Below, piece by piece: positions 13,057 to 23,568 of a stretch of DNA of 64,000 bases. Position 1 is the first letter of the stretch. Each line of letters opens with the position of its first letter. Made by a program: the position numbers and the translations under genes. Source of the stretch: Brevipalpus yothersi (taxonomy: Eukaryota > Arthropoda > Arachnida > Trombidiformes > Tenuipalpidae); contig QZCP01000224.1 of the NCBI GenBank assembly GCA_003956705.1, positions 1 to 64,000 of the forward strand, written 5' to 3'. The notes under the pieces were generated by a model that was not told the origin of the DNA, did not search any database, and worked only from the letters and a program-made list of their open reading frames with translations.

Positions 13057-13914
13057 CTGAAACTTTTACTTCAAAGTCTACCCAAAGATTGGGAGAAATT
13101 CCATTGGATATTTCACAGGCATATTTGCCTTCATCTTTCTCTTTTTCAACATTTCTGGCAGTTATTTCATTTTCTGATGATATGAAGAATGATGTTGAGC
13201 TGTCCGAGAGATCCAACCATTCAGAATCTATTCGAAAAACAATCGAGAAAATAAAATAATCGATCACAATAATTGAGTTTTGCAAACCTTTTTTTCGTCT
13301 CCAGACTACTATGGGAAGAGGATAAGCAATTCCAGCACACTTGATAGTAATTGTTTCCCTTGGATTTGCTCGAATATCTATTGGTTTGACTGTCCAGCGA
13401 GGTGGTCCTAGAGAATTGGAAGTTAATTACCATCATACATAATTCAATCCTGGTTCAACATAATTCATATCACTTTTCAACTTACCTTGTACGCTGAGAT
13501 CAGTTGAGAGAGTATCGCTGCCAAACTCATTACTGACTCTACACAAATAGTTTCCAGTGTCACTAGACTCAAGAGAATTGAGCTCCAAATCAGATCTTCT
13601 CTGAGAAGAGTCCATTAAGATCCTCTTCGATGTTTGCACAGGTACATTATCTTTGAACCACTCGAATTTGACAGGCAAACTTCCGGACTGTATCTTGCAG
13701 GTTAAGAGTACAGCTTCGCCAGTTTTTTTGTTGAATTTGAGCAATTGATCAGTGAAAAGCTTTGGACGTTCTAAGGAGAAGAGAATTTACATGGTTGAAG
13801 AGGAAATCATTGTTCATTAATCGAAAGTGGTCGTAAATATTTACCATTAGAAACACTGAGACACAAAAGATGAGGCAAAATCAGAAAGAAAAGAATTTTA
13901 CTAGCACTCAACAT
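13057..13914 (-). CDS. isolated inverted two-Ig variable cassette (sDscam-like)
   Basis: Same architecture as the plus-strand array but opposite in orientation and about 14.5 kb away. Exons on the minus strand are signal peptide 13845-13914 (MLSASKILFFLILPHLL...), Ig1 13486-13770, and Ig2 split into 13288-13407 and 13057-13227, all phase 1. Ig1 is 285 nt, one codon longer than the array copies, with its Cys pair (LLTC, GNYLC) and FEWFK tryptophan. Ig2 shows IKC, VVWRR and the family block DEGKYACEISNGISPNLW. The last exon ends at a good donor (TCAG then GTAAGT), so it should splice onward, yet no partner exon is visible on this strand in the window. The intronic core GGTGCTTTCGAGTTC is present at 13012-13030. 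No CTGCGCG promoter core was found upstream. It could be an orphan cassette, part of another sDscam gene, or a stand-alone secreted Ig protein made by reading through the donor. Confidence 0.82.
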
Positions 13915-14741
13915 CGTGTTGAGAAACCTTATGACCAAGTTTCGCAATTGATAGTTGAAAAATTTTGCTTCAAAACTGCTTAACAACACAACTTCACCCT
14001 TACAGCCTCTTTATCTTACTGTACTTCTAGTTAGAGAGTTGATTTTGTTCTAGCCTCGAGAATCAAGACTTGAGCTGATGAAATCTTCAATTTTTATTTC
14101 GACATGCCTAGAACATGCCTTGGACACTTTGGTTCAGAACTTTAAATTTGAACTCAAACGAGGCGCCATATTTGGATTTCCATCTTATTTTGAATAAAGT
14201 GTCAAAATTTCATTGAATCATTTAACCAGAATAGCTCCTCAAGTAAATTTCTGTCCTAGAGATTAGAAATCAAAAATCGAAATTGGAATGAGTATTTTTG
14301 AGCCATAAATTCAAATCCTAATGACAGGCCGAAACACATGAAGAGGATATCAACAAGTCGAAATGCATTTCAAACAGAGTGATTATCAGAGGAAAGAAAT
14401 AAAAAATTCTTCAATCAAGATTTGCATATTTTTCAAGAAATTCTCCAATAATCTGAACAATTGAATGGCTTTTGGAAGAGGAGATTCAAATTAGTTATCA
14501 GAATATTTTGGTATGCAGACTACACAATCGCTAATGTTTGAGTCAGCAAGAATGTTGTAAATGATAATCGGTAACGTCGATAAGGATGAATCACCATCCA
14601 TTGGTGTTTGTTCATGCTGCTTGACTCACTCCTTGATTATGTTGCCTAGGATTATGGTACAGTTGTATTTCAGTGAATGAAGAAACTTTAATGCTTCACT
14701 TAAGTAGGAATTCTTAGGATTCCAACTCACAACTTCTTAGC
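13915..14741. other. intergenic spacer
   Basis: Divergent spacer between the inverted Ig cassette (-) and the NZF gene (+). No exon or repeat is seen, and there is no copy of the GCGC promoter core found upstream of most array cassettes. Confidence 0.5.
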
Positions 14742-15440
14742 ATGGAAATGGCTGAACTTCTTCCCGTTCCTACGAATGTCGTCGATCATACCAATGGTTC
14801 TATGGACGATCAGCAGCGAATGGAAAAGTTGGAATTTTTGAGGGATCAATCTCGAAAACTCGATAAACTTCTTCAATCGATGAGAGGTAATCGTATTCCA
14901 CAGATAGAACTTCTTATGCTATCAACTTCAAGTGCGATGACAACCCTCACCTTGGAAGAAAAAGAAATTATTGATGATTTGACGAATCAAATACAGAGTC
15001 TGAAAACTCAAAATCTCTGTCTAAATTATCTTGTGAATACTTATGATGGAAAAATTCTTCCCAGAAAGATTGGTCTTCTTCCGACCGAATCATCATCACA
15101 ATCCTTAATGAGTGCAGGAAGTCTTCTTTTGAATAGCCAAAGTTTGTCAAGTACTTCACACTTGGTTCATGAGAATGGCCAAGTTTTCTTCAATGACGAA
15201 TCGAATGGTGAACAATTTGCTGACAATATCTACAGCCAAGATACACCAGATTCCGGCTTCATTGAGCCTGAGAATCAAGATCTATCGCCCATCAACTTGG
15301 AACTGACTATGATCGAATTCGTGAGTGATGATTACCTCGTTTGGATATGTCCAGCATGTACATTCAAAAATCATCCAGCCATCGATATTTGTGAGATGTG
15401 TGAAACCCGAAAAAGACCTCCATTATCTCCAACCAAATAA
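14742..15440 (+). CDS. coiled-coil plus C-terminal NZF zinc finger protein, TAB2/TAB3-like
   Basis: A single-exon frame of 232 residues. The N-terminal half is predicted helical and charged (MEKLEFLRDQSRKLDKLLQS, then a second heptad-like stretch near LTLEEKEIIDDLTNQIQSL). The middle is Ser-rich and low in complexity. The C-terminus is a RanBP2/NZF finger from about residue 200: W-x-C-x2-C-x10-C-x2-C with the ubiquitin-contacting pair TF right after the second Cys and EMCETRK at the end. This order (coiled coil then terminal NZF) and the CTFKNHPA wording match TAB2/TAB3, adaptors that tie K63 ubiquitin chains to the TAK1 kinase. It is far shorter than vertebrate TAB2 and has no visible CUE domain, so another NZF adaptor is possible. 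Confidence 0.6.
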   Translation: MEMAELLPVPTNVVDHTNGSMDDQQRMEKLEFLRDQSRKLDKLLQSMRGNRIPQIELLMLSTSSAMTTLTLEEKEIIDDLTNQIQSLKTQNLCLNYLVNTYDGKILPRKIGLLPTESSSQSLMSAGSLLLNSQSLSSTSHLVHENGQVFFNDESNGEQFADNIYSQDTPDSGFIEPENQDLSPINLELTMIEFVSDDYLVWICPACTFKNHPAIDICEMCETRKRPPLSPTK

Positions 15441-15798
15441 GGGGACATCTCTCAGCTTACTTTAAAATTTAAAATTCTCGAAAATTCTGATATGAAGATT
15501 TCCCCCCATCTTTTGATTTCAATTTTTCCTTCCCGACTTCCTTTTCCATTTCCCTGAAATTTGATCAACAGTAAAGAACACACACACACACATGACGTCA
15601 ACCTTTATCAACTCATTTTTGATTAACTTTGTTGATCGCGAACTACCATCTAACAATAGTACATCTTAGGAGGGAAAATTTCCCGTGAAAAGTTCTGATC
15701 GGAAAAATATTCATCATGATTAATATCGACACGAAAATATCGGAAATGAATTCGAACTGGGGAAAAGACGTCGCCACTAGCAATTAAAGAGAAAAAAG

Positions 15799-15804
15799 CA
15801 CGTG
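15799..15804. promoter_or_regulatory. E-box CACGTG upstream of DPH2
   Basis: A perfect canonical E-box about 140 bp upstream of the DPH2 start codon. Function is inferred from motif and position only. Confidence 0.35.
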
Positions 15805-15871
15805 TTTCTGTATGATTTTAATGTATTTTCGAGAAATGCTGATGCAATTTTTGTGATGATACAAAGTTAGC

Positions 15872-15877
15872 CACGTG
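15872..15877. promoter_or_regulatory. second E-box CACGTG upstream of DPH2
   Basis: A perfect E-box about 66 bp upstream of the DPH2 start codon and 73 bp from the first one. Paired E-boxes are common in Myc/Max-regulated growth genes. Confidence 0.35.
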
Positions 15878-15942
15878 CGAATCGACATTCTTGGATGAAT
15901 GTTCAGAGAATGAATAATGATCGGTGTTGAAAAATTCGAATA

Positions 15943-17193
15943 ATGTTTCGCGAATTTTTCTATCAGATCGATCAATGTGCTCGATGGATTGTGTCCAATA
16001 AGTTTAACAATGTTGCTCTTCAGGTAGAGAAGAGCTTTTTTAAGGATGTTACATGGTTGAAGAAAAGTTTACAAGATGCATGTAAACCAGAAAGTGTTAA
16101 ATTATTTGTGATTGTTTCAGATTCATGTTCTGTTGATTATATTTCTCCTCTCCACCTTGGATTAGAAGCTGTTGACTCGATCATTCGATTCGATCGAACT
16201 TGTCTTGCTCCGTTCGAAAGTTCTTTGCCTACACTTCCGGTACTTTTCATTTTCGGAAATCATCTCGAATCGAGTGAAACCGAGTTTGTTGTTCAAACTA
16301 TACGTTCCAAAATAAGTGATGCTGATTGTGGGCAGCTCATTCTGTATGATACTAATTACTTGAGCCTCGTTCAGAAATTGAGTGAGGAACTTGTCACATG
16401 TGAAGTTGGCAAACTGATCAAATATTCACATGATTGGCACTTTCCAGATTCAGTAAAATGCTTGATTCACGATGACATCAATGGACAGTGTGGATATCTA
16501 GGACATTTCAAATGTGAGAAGCAACCGGAAGAATACAGTAATATTTTTTACATTGGATCAACTAGAAATCTCAATTTGAGACTTTTGGGCACAATTTTCA
16601 TCGATCCTAAGTTTCGAAATGTGATTGAAAGTTCAAAGTCAAGAGAGCTGGGGAAACGAGTTTCCTTAATTGAAAAGCTTAGACATAAGAAATCAGTTTC
16701 AGTTGGATTCATATTTACCAATTCTTTTCCTTCGTTGGATGAGTATCTTGATAAAATTCAAGAGATCAAATTAAAAAAGCACAAGATTTTCAAAATTTTA
16801 CTATTTCACTCAACCGATGCCTGTAAGTTGGGCAACTTCTCTTATCTGGACGCTTTTGTTCTCATTAATTCCTGTAATTGTACCTCTTTCCTGGACTCTT
16901 TGGAACTTCACATTCCTATCCTCACCTATTCCGAGTATTTGATACTCTGTGGAATCAAAACATCTTATGGTGGAGTTACCTGGAACCAAGAGCCGTTGAT
17001 GGAGGATGAAAATAATACTGATGAAGATGAAGATGAATTAGTTAGTGGTTCTGAAAATCAACTTATCGAAAGTCAAACCATAGAGAAGCCATCCTGGTAT
17101 GGGTTAGAAGTAAATCCAGCCTTCCAGCCTGGATTTTCTATCACAGAGGGTCAGAAAGGTACTGCGTCAAATTACTCTCATGAGCCAAGATAG
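15943..17193 (+). CDS. Dph2: diphthamide biosynthesis protein 2 (DPH2)
   Basis: A single exon of 416 residues. DPH2 pairs with DPH1 as an iron-sulfur enzyme that starts diphthamide synthesis on the histidine of translation factor eEF2. The N-terminus (NNVALQVEKSF) matches the family's VALQFPDEL. The stretch SDSCSVDYISPLHLGLEAVD matches the TxYGSCCVDxxAAxHxxAD block. RFDRTCLAP then PVLFIFG correspond to HYGxxCLSP and PVxYVFG. In the C-terminal part KLGNFSYLDAFVLINSC and ILTYSEYLIL fit the KLANFxEIDxFVxxxCP and PxxTPxE blocks, and SWYGLEVNP is the usual tail. It is shorter than human DPH2 (489 aa), mainly at the N-terminus. The start is the first in-frame ATG and no upstream exon is evident. 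Confidence 0.88.
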   Translation: MFREFFYQIDQCARWIVSNKFNNVALQVEKSFFKDVTWLKKSLQDACKPESVKLFVIVSDSCSVDYISPLHLGLEAVDSIIRFDRTCLAPFESSLPTLPVLFIFGNHLESSETEFVVQTIRSKISDADCGQLILYDTNYLSLVQKLSEELVTCEVGKLIKYSHDWHFPDSVKCLIHDDINGQCGYLGHFKCEKQPEEYSNIFYIGSTRNLNLRLLGTIFIDPKFRNVIESSKSRELGKRVSLIEKLRHKKSVSVGFIFTNSFPSLDEYLDKIQEIKLKKHKIFKILLFHSTDACKLGNFSYLDAFVLINSCNCTSFLDSLELHIPILTYSEYLILCGIKTSYGGVTWNQEPLMEDENNTDEDEDELVSGSENQLIESQTIEKPSWYGLEVNPAFQPGFSITEGQKGTASNYSHEPR

Positions 17194-17494
17194 AACTTTC
17201 GAAAGCCAATTTGAAACCTTCTGGTCAATATTTTTGAGATCCTATGATTGATCGCGAAATGTTTCCGTCAATTGGTTTTGTATCGAACTAAAGAAGTAAA
17301 TGTGTAAATTTCTCTCTCTTGTAAAACTTGAGGATAATGAACGAAGATGATGAATGGAAACATTCATGAACAATTTTGTCTTAATGAAGCTAAAAGTTTA
17401 CAAAGGGAACGCTAGAACGTGGTCATTCATTTGTAATAATAAATCATTTAAATAAAAAATTTATGCTCTGGAATAGTTGACAATGATAAATCTA

Positions 17495-18261
17495 TTAAAA
17501 TTTCAATCTTAACTTGCTGATCATTGAAGGCAGATCTTTATCCTGTAGTGAGCTAGATTGTAAGCCCGCTTTCACAAGCTCTTTCAGGCACTTATTCTCA
17601 CGGATCAGACCGATTAGTTTTCCTCTTATATAGAGATTTACCTCTTCATCAGATCTTGCAGCATTATTCATCACATTTGCCATCTCACTGATACGATTGG
17701 AAAGTAAATCGATCGTATGAGTAGGGCAAGTAGATTCTAGTGGTTGAGTCAATCGATTAGCTTGTCTGATGTCCATGAGTTTGCAGAATTGTTGCCTGTA
17801 TTTACTCATCACAAGTTCCAAAACAAACTGATGATCTTCTAAGGCTATCTTTAGTTGTTTATTTTCTTTACGCAGTGTATCAAGATCAGCACTCTCGGGA
17901 AGTATTTTGAAATTTCGTTCTGGCCTAGTTGTGGCAGCATCTTCTAGCTCTTTGATTGTCTTTTTATACTGGAAATTAAACAAGCAAAATAAATGTCAAA
18001 CTCAAATACAGAACATTATTGAATAGTGTGTGAGATTGAAAATCATATGGTCACAATTCTCAACCATCTCACCTCTTTTATTCCGATCATGGTGTTGTTG
18101 AGAACATGAGTTTTGATTAACATCTCATTGGCAGCTTCTTCATCTTTGGCCAGTCGATCGAGCAGATTTTGGGCATCGTCAATCATAGCATCCAAAGATT
18201 TGGGCTCACTTTTGGATGGTTCTGTTTCCGTCATCTCACCGCAACTTTTATCACTACTCAT
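17495..18261 (-). CDS. SIKE/FGFR1OP2-family coiled-coil protein
   Basis: Exons on the minus strand are 18073-18261 and 17495-17968, joined in phase 0, giving 220 residues. The block ENKQLKIALEDHQFVLELVM followed by SKYRQQ is the signature of the SIKE (suppressor of IKK-epsilon)/FGFR1OP2 family. The N-terminal AMIDDAQNLLDRLAKDEEAA and the later RISEMANVMNNAARSDEE also align with it. Members are short, almost wholly coiled coil, and act in STRIPAK phosphatase-kinase complexes; SIKE1 also restrains TBK1/IKK-epsilon signalling in vertebrates. The C-terminal third is shorter than in vertebrates. The start is the ATG at 18261; the frame further upstream has only a GTG. Confidence 0.87.
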
Positions 18262-19100
18262 ACCAATGAGAATCACACTACCATACAGTCAGTCTTGTTG
18301 AGAAAATAAAGCATCACACAAAACCTATCCCAAATTGATTTAACATCAACACAAGACAGCTGTTGTTAATGTTTTTGTTTTCAACTCAAATGTGACTCAC
18401 TCATCAGTTAAGCTCTCTCTTTACCATATCGTGAGAGAGGGAGTTTCATGATGATGATGATGATTCATGTGATGACTTCGATAATTATAATCAAAAAAAG
18501 AATAGAAATAATCAACTTTTGTCAATCATTATCCATGTTCAAATGAGAGAAAAAAATCTCATCTCAAAAATTTCATGGTGCATGAAGTTATGTAAATATT
18601 TTCTTTTGGAATTCAAATTCTGAAAATTTTTTACATTCAATAAGTTTGCCCTGCAAGATGTCACTCAAAATTATCGATAGATTCACGTAGATTGTGACGC
18701 TGTCTTGCGGGATACAGTATCAACAAGAGAAGTTCGAGATGAAAAAATTTTGAAGCGTTCTGAGGTTGAGAAGTGAAAAAGTATTCTCGATAAGTTTTAG
18801 GGAATGCTTTTCATTGGTACATGTTGAACTTTTTATTCATGGTCATTTGTGGATAAAGAGTTAATCGACATAGTAAATCTCACAGTTTAATATTTTTGCG
18901 TAGATTCACCTGGGAGTGTGTGTGTTTTTTTCTTTCCTCCTGTTTCTCTCCGATTTTGTGTTGTTCATGCTGATTCAACAACGAAATTTTTTTTCTCTTT
19001 TTTCATGCTCATCCAAAGTCACGATTTTACAGATAGGAAATGTTATCTTTCTCATTACTTGAGATGATATTGTTGATATTATTATTAATTATTTATAATT
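18262..19100. other. intergenic spacer
   Basis: Between the SIKE-family gene start and the last Max exon, both on the minus strand. It should hold the SIKE-family promoter and the Max 3' UTR. No exon is seen. Confidence 0.5.
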
Positions 19101-19762
19101 TTAGTCTTCATATTCATTTCTTGAAGCTTCTTTCGTTTTCTGGATAGCCATGACTGGAGATCGGAATAGATGGAAACAATCAGATTGATAATTCTTTTTC
19201 TCCCATTTAAGTTAACTTACTTTGTTCTTCCAGCACTTTATTCTGTTTTTTCAAGTCATCGATATCTTGTTGAAGATTGCTGTTCTTTTTTCTCATAAAT
19301 TGAATATAGTCCGCAGCTTTCTTCAAAATTTGTGCCCGAGAAGCCTTAGGATTACAGAAGGTTGAAGGAGAACAAGAACAATTAGCTACAAACACACACA
19401 GAGGCACGATGATGGAGTGAACAATTTTAAAACACAAATTTGTGGGTATTATCAAGACGAACCTTTTCTCCGTGTAAAGAAGGTAAGGAATCGCGCAAAC
19501 TTGAGAAGCTATCCTTAATGTGGTCTCTTCTTTTCCGTTCCAAGGCATTATGATGCGCTCTCTTGTCTGCCTAAAGAATAGCGAGAAAAAGGCAAGCATC
19601 TTCATTAAAAAAGAATAGACACAATCTACATCATTCGGCCAATTCATCAATTAACAACCAAGCGAAATTGCACGAATCAGTTAGCGAATCAAAGTGAAGA
19701 AAAAACCAAAATCAACTTACATCAGACTCGATATCCATATCTTTCTCTTCATCACTCATCAT
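19101..19762 (-). CDS. Max: Max bHLH-leucine zipper transcription factor
   Basis: Exons on the minus strand are 19721-19762, 19463-19570, 19221-19344 and 19101-19153, giving 108 residues. Max is the obligate dimer partner of Myc and Mxd proteins and binds CACGTG. The basic region KRAHHNALERKRRDHIKDSF is nearly identical to vertebrate Max, including the His-Glu-Arg set that reads the E-box. Loop and helix 2 (LHGEKASRAQILKKAADYIQ) and zipper (QQDIDDLKKQNKVLEEQ) follow. The last exon encodes IMAIQKTKEASRNEYED and aligns with the VRALEKARSSAQ end of the zipper. The protein then stops, so it lacks the long acidic tail and terminal nuclear-localisation signal of vertebrate Max. Confidence 0.93.
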
Positions 19763-20300
19763 TTAAACACTTTACACACACTCCGAGAAAGAGGGAGAGA
19801 GAGAGATATACACACACACAGACAGAGAGTCACAGTCACAGTCAATTATTTAATCAAAAGTGGAAAAAAATTTATCCTCTCCCACTTGATGAACAAAATC
19901 TCTACTTCTAATCCCTACAAGTAGAAGACGATTAATTAAATCATCCAAAAAAAACATCAACAAAATTAACGAGAATTAATCCATGATTTTTCACTCTCTC
20001 TTTGAAGAACAAGTCAAAAAAAAAAAATCTTTACGTTTACATAACAATGTCCGCAAGAGGCGCTTTTTTCACCGCGCATGTGTAGACTGATACCGCATTT
20101 AAATTGAGAAAAAATGTTTCAATTTTTGATCCAATTTAAATACACTTTAAAATGTGGAAACTTTTAATCAAAACAATGTGTTAAACACGTGGTTAAGGTG
20201 TGTGTGTGTTTTTATGTGTGTGCTTCGATTGTTCTGATTGATTAATTCCTCATGTGTGGTACGGTTGAGTGGTGGTCATTGAATTGCCAATCGCAGGTAG
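19763..20300. other. divergent promoter region between Max and TAF1A-like gene
   Basis: About 540 bp separate the two start codons on opposite strands. The stretch contains short GA/CA tracts near 19795-19820 and one perfect E-box. No exon is seen. Confidence 0.5.
20186..20191. promoter_or_regulatory. E-box CACGTG in Max/TAF1A-like divergent promoter
   Basis: A perfect CACGTG about 110 bp upstream of the TAF1A-like start codon and about 425 bp from the Max start. It could bind Max-containing dimers; this is inferred from sequence and position. Confidence 0.35.
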
Positions 20301-22008
20301 ATGGAGGAAGAACAAGAGGCCGATCAAGAGTGCGAAAAAGAAGGACCAAAAAGGGGCCGAAAAAAGGGAAAAACATTGAAACCAGTATTGCCGAAGCGTT
20401 TTAGGAGAACTTTTTTGGAGAAAGTATATTTAATTGATGATAAACCGCTGTGTCGTCCATTGTCGAGCACTTTTTTGTGCTCCAAATTTGCTGATTACCT
20501 GTGTTCCCACAATTTGACCGATTGTCTGCGAATGTTACCCATTTTGGCCAGTGAAAAAGGGATGGCTTCGGATGCTCTGTTTAGAGGTTCAATGATTGTG
20601 GTTCAATCACAGTTAGACAATGGATCAGTGCAAGTTGATCACAATTTAACTAGTCTTTTGCTTCTGTTTTTCTCCTCTCAATGCTTGAAAACTGAAGTAC
20701 TTCTCGAATTATTGGCATTCTATTTTATGAATCATCAATTTGAAGCAGCTCAACAAGATCTTGTTGTACGATCAGCACGATACTTGGACCGTAATTTTAC
20801 TCATCAAGACTTTATTGTGATAGAGCGCCTTGCATCTGCCTATTTTTCGATTCTTGATTATATTTCCTGGAGGAAAGAGGCTTATGATTCACATTCTTCA
20901 TGTTGGCGTAACGATTCTGACGAAGGCCTGGAAATGCTTGCATCCCAGATTTCACTGCGAATGAAGACGATCATTAATAATGAACCTGGTCCTTTTGATC
21001 TGATCATTCCTCCTCTGCTCGACTTGCTATTTTTCAAGAAAAATATCGAAGAGGCAAGAGAATGTCTTGTCACTTACAAGAAAAAAAATCCAACTAATCT
21101 GAATGTCTATATTTATCTCTACAGATTTATCGGTGAGAAATGGAGAGATAATTTTTTTGCGATGTGAGGGGATAATTTTCCAATACAGAGGCAAGAAAAA
21201 TTTGATTGGTAAATTTGAATAACTTATCAAAAAGAATTATAATTAATTGATAACGAAAAGCTTGTTATCATTGATTTTTTGTTCTCAATTTTAGTTGATG
21301 AAGATCGATTGAATTAGATGTGTTTGAAAGTTCTATCTAGAAAAATAATTTATCAACAGTTAGTCAGATGAAAAGTCAGAATATTTTAAATGAATCACTA
21401 AAACCCATTAGAGCTCTCAATTTTAGGTGATAGGGATGTTTTGAGTACTGCGATTTTGCTGCCATTTCTTTCGAGAACATTTGCTCTGTGGAAATCTTAT
21501 CCTTTCTCATTGCCCCAATTAGCCCTTGAAAGTGGAATAGGAAAATTTAATTCATCCTTCTTCCTGTTCCCCTTACTCTACAGACCGTTTTGATTCTGGG
21601 TCTCGAGAGGACGAAAAATTACTCAGAGAATGTGCAATATCGATATCAAAATATGCTCCCAATGATCCTCTGATTTTGGAAATAAGCAAATCAGATATTT
21701 TGGATTTAAAAAGACGAACCGAATTGATGATGGAATTTATCGATTACTCCGAAAACAAAGATAATGTTGATGCTTGGACCGAATTAGCTTCATTGCTGAG
21801 GAGAGTAAAAGAAGATTCTCCATCATTTGAACGTATCAAGAAGCTTTACACCCGAAAATATAAGCCTTATTGGCCCTCATACCACTGGAATGATATTCCA
21901 AGACTGGAGGCCATCCACTCAGAAGAGATATCTCTCGACGAAATGTATTTACTTCAAACAAAGAGTGAAGTTTCCAGTATCTTGGAGCCCTCAGTAGAAG
22001 ACTCATGA
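20301..22008 (+). CDS. TAF1A-like RNA polymerase I selectivity factor subunit
   Basis: Two exons, 20301-21132 and 21584-22008, join in phase 1 to give about 418 residues, close to human TAF1A (450). The N-terminus is acidic then strongly basic (KRGRKKGKTLKP). The body is all-helical and TPR-like (LLELLAFYFMNHQFEAAQQD; LLFFKKNIEEARECLVTYKK). Near the C-terminus, LYTRKYKPYWPSYHW matches the RxxWWPxxHF motif I associate with TAF1A, the helical-repeat subunit of SL1/TIF-IB that directs Pol I to rDNA promoters. I saw no other domain. The call rests mainly on architecture and that one motif, so a different TPR-like nuclear protein is possible. A third open segment at about 21427-21530 does not fit the reading phase and is treated as intron. 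Confidence 0.5.
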
Positions 22009-23039
22009 TTGATCAATTGTTGGTCTAGACAGTTTGACATACAACTTTTTGTAATCGAACAGGTTCAATCAAGTTCGTTCTTGGAAACTGATCTTGTGTT
22101 CTGTTGTCTACAGATATCTTAAGTTTATTTGATATACTTGTTACATCCCTGAAGACGTAAGAAAGCGTATAATAGCGAGATATGAATTCACTATTCAAAG
22201 TGAGAAATCGCTCACGTTTCTCCGAATTCTTTTTGCACACCTTTTGTTGTATCATTACATTCTGTGGAAACCCATTAGTATTGATTTATTTATGTAGTGG
22301 TGACCAATATGGGGAAACTCTTTTTCCTGAGAAAAGAAACTATTGTAGGGAGCAAAAACTAAGCCTCCTTTTTTCTCGAGGGGGGTGGAGGGTGAAATGT
22401 ATGTGTATCTGTGATTGGATAGAGATCATGCGAGACATCAATTGAGAGAGACAGATGAAGGAGGAGTGAATCGATTGCTATTATGCTAAAACACCTCCAC
22501 CACTTTCAGTTCCGCATCTTGACCCGTTATTGCGTCCACTGAGATTTGGCCTTTCCACAGTATTTGAATATTCTGTCTCAGAAATTACTCTAGTAGGATA
22601 AAGGAACCATGGAAACTCAAATACGGCCGGTAAACGAAAACATTTTCTCAGCTATTCAAGTGAGAACTCGACGAGTTTGCGAAAAAAGAGGAATAAGAAA
22701 TGAAACAGAAAGCGAGAAAATTAGTAGCTATGAACTTGTTTCCCTATTACAAGTTGGATCAATTTGCTGATTCTTTTCCATTTGTATATCATCAAGTTAT
22801 TTCTTTATCCATTTCCTGAATCATTTTTAATCTCTTGTTTCAAATGTGGACAACAATTCTTTGAACTTCTCACACTATTCAAATGATTCGAAATGAATAC
22901 TTGTGATTGTTTCACTTTGATAGTGAAAGTAACAAGTTGATTTTGTGTCAAGATCAACTCAATTTTCGTGTGATTAATTTTATTGCTGAACTTTCTTCCA
23001 ATCAACTCACAACTATCAGTAATAGTTCATTTATTTGAA
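22009..23039. other. intergenic spacer
   Basis: Just over 1 kb with no convincing exon. About 22290-22390 resembles part of the repeat family found in the Ig array (GGTGACCAATATGG, then a pyrimidine stretch and GGGGGG), but the match is weak. Confidence 0.4.
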
Positions 23040-23568
23040 ATGGGTTGTGGCGCGGCAAAAGCCACTAAAACATGTGAAACACCGAATATGGATGAGAAAG
23101 GTAATTTACTTATTAAAATTCCATGGAAGAATTCATTAAGTAATCAGAAATTTTTGCCTCAGTACCCAAGCCGGTAGCTTTCGAGATCCCGTTAGATCCA
23201 GTCATTACAACAGATAATGGCTCCGAAGATTCCTCAAAGAAACAGCCGCCAAAAAGGCTAGCCAGGCTGGAGGAGCAAAGGTTATCAATTCCAACTGCTG
23301 AAGAATTAGAGGAACGTCTTCAAAAAGCTGAAGAGCGTAGACAAGAAATTATTGATGAAAAAGTACAAAAATCTCGAGCTTTTCAAGCGAAATTTCTGGG
23401 TGAAAGGGTAAATTTATTCTTCATAAGTGAATTAAGTTTCCTTTTTTCATTCGATATTTTTTTCCTCTATTTCCATAGACGAGTAATGCCAGTGATGAGA
23501 ACAACACGGAGAAAAAAGAAGAAAAAGAAACTGAAGAAAAGAAGAACGAAGTGGAAAAGGAGGGGTAA
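23040..23568 (+). CDS. stathmin-domain-like small protein, predicted N-myristoylated (STMND1-like)
   Basis: Exons 23040-23100, 23163-23407 and 23479-23568 give 131 residues. The protein begins MGCGAAK, a strong N-myristoylation site with an adjacent Cys for palmitoylation, so it is probably membrane-anchored; vertebrate STMND1 also starts MGCG. The middle reads FEIPLDP, then PPKRLARLEEQ, then TAEELEERLQKAEERRQEII, matching the stathmin-like order of a short beta element, a PPxRL linker and a charged helix. The tail is Lys/Glu-rich and low in complexity. Stathmin-domain proteins bind tubulin or regulate microtubules. Only one helical repeat is present, so sequestration of two tubulins as in stathmin itself is unlikely. 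A generic coiled-coil protein is the alternative. Confidence 0.6.

Larger units (their letters stand above)
15441..15942. other. intergenic spacer with likely DPH2 promoter
   Basis: About 500 bp between two plus-strand genes. It contains a short CA run, a perfect CRE-like TGACGTCA (about 15593-15600) and two CACGTG E-boxes. Confidence 0.5.

Noticed and set aside
21427..21530. possible middle exon of the TAF1A-like gene
   Set aside because: It has an AG acceptor but no donor in the phase needed by the next exon, and its frame runs into a stop; direct joining of the flanking exons is in phase.
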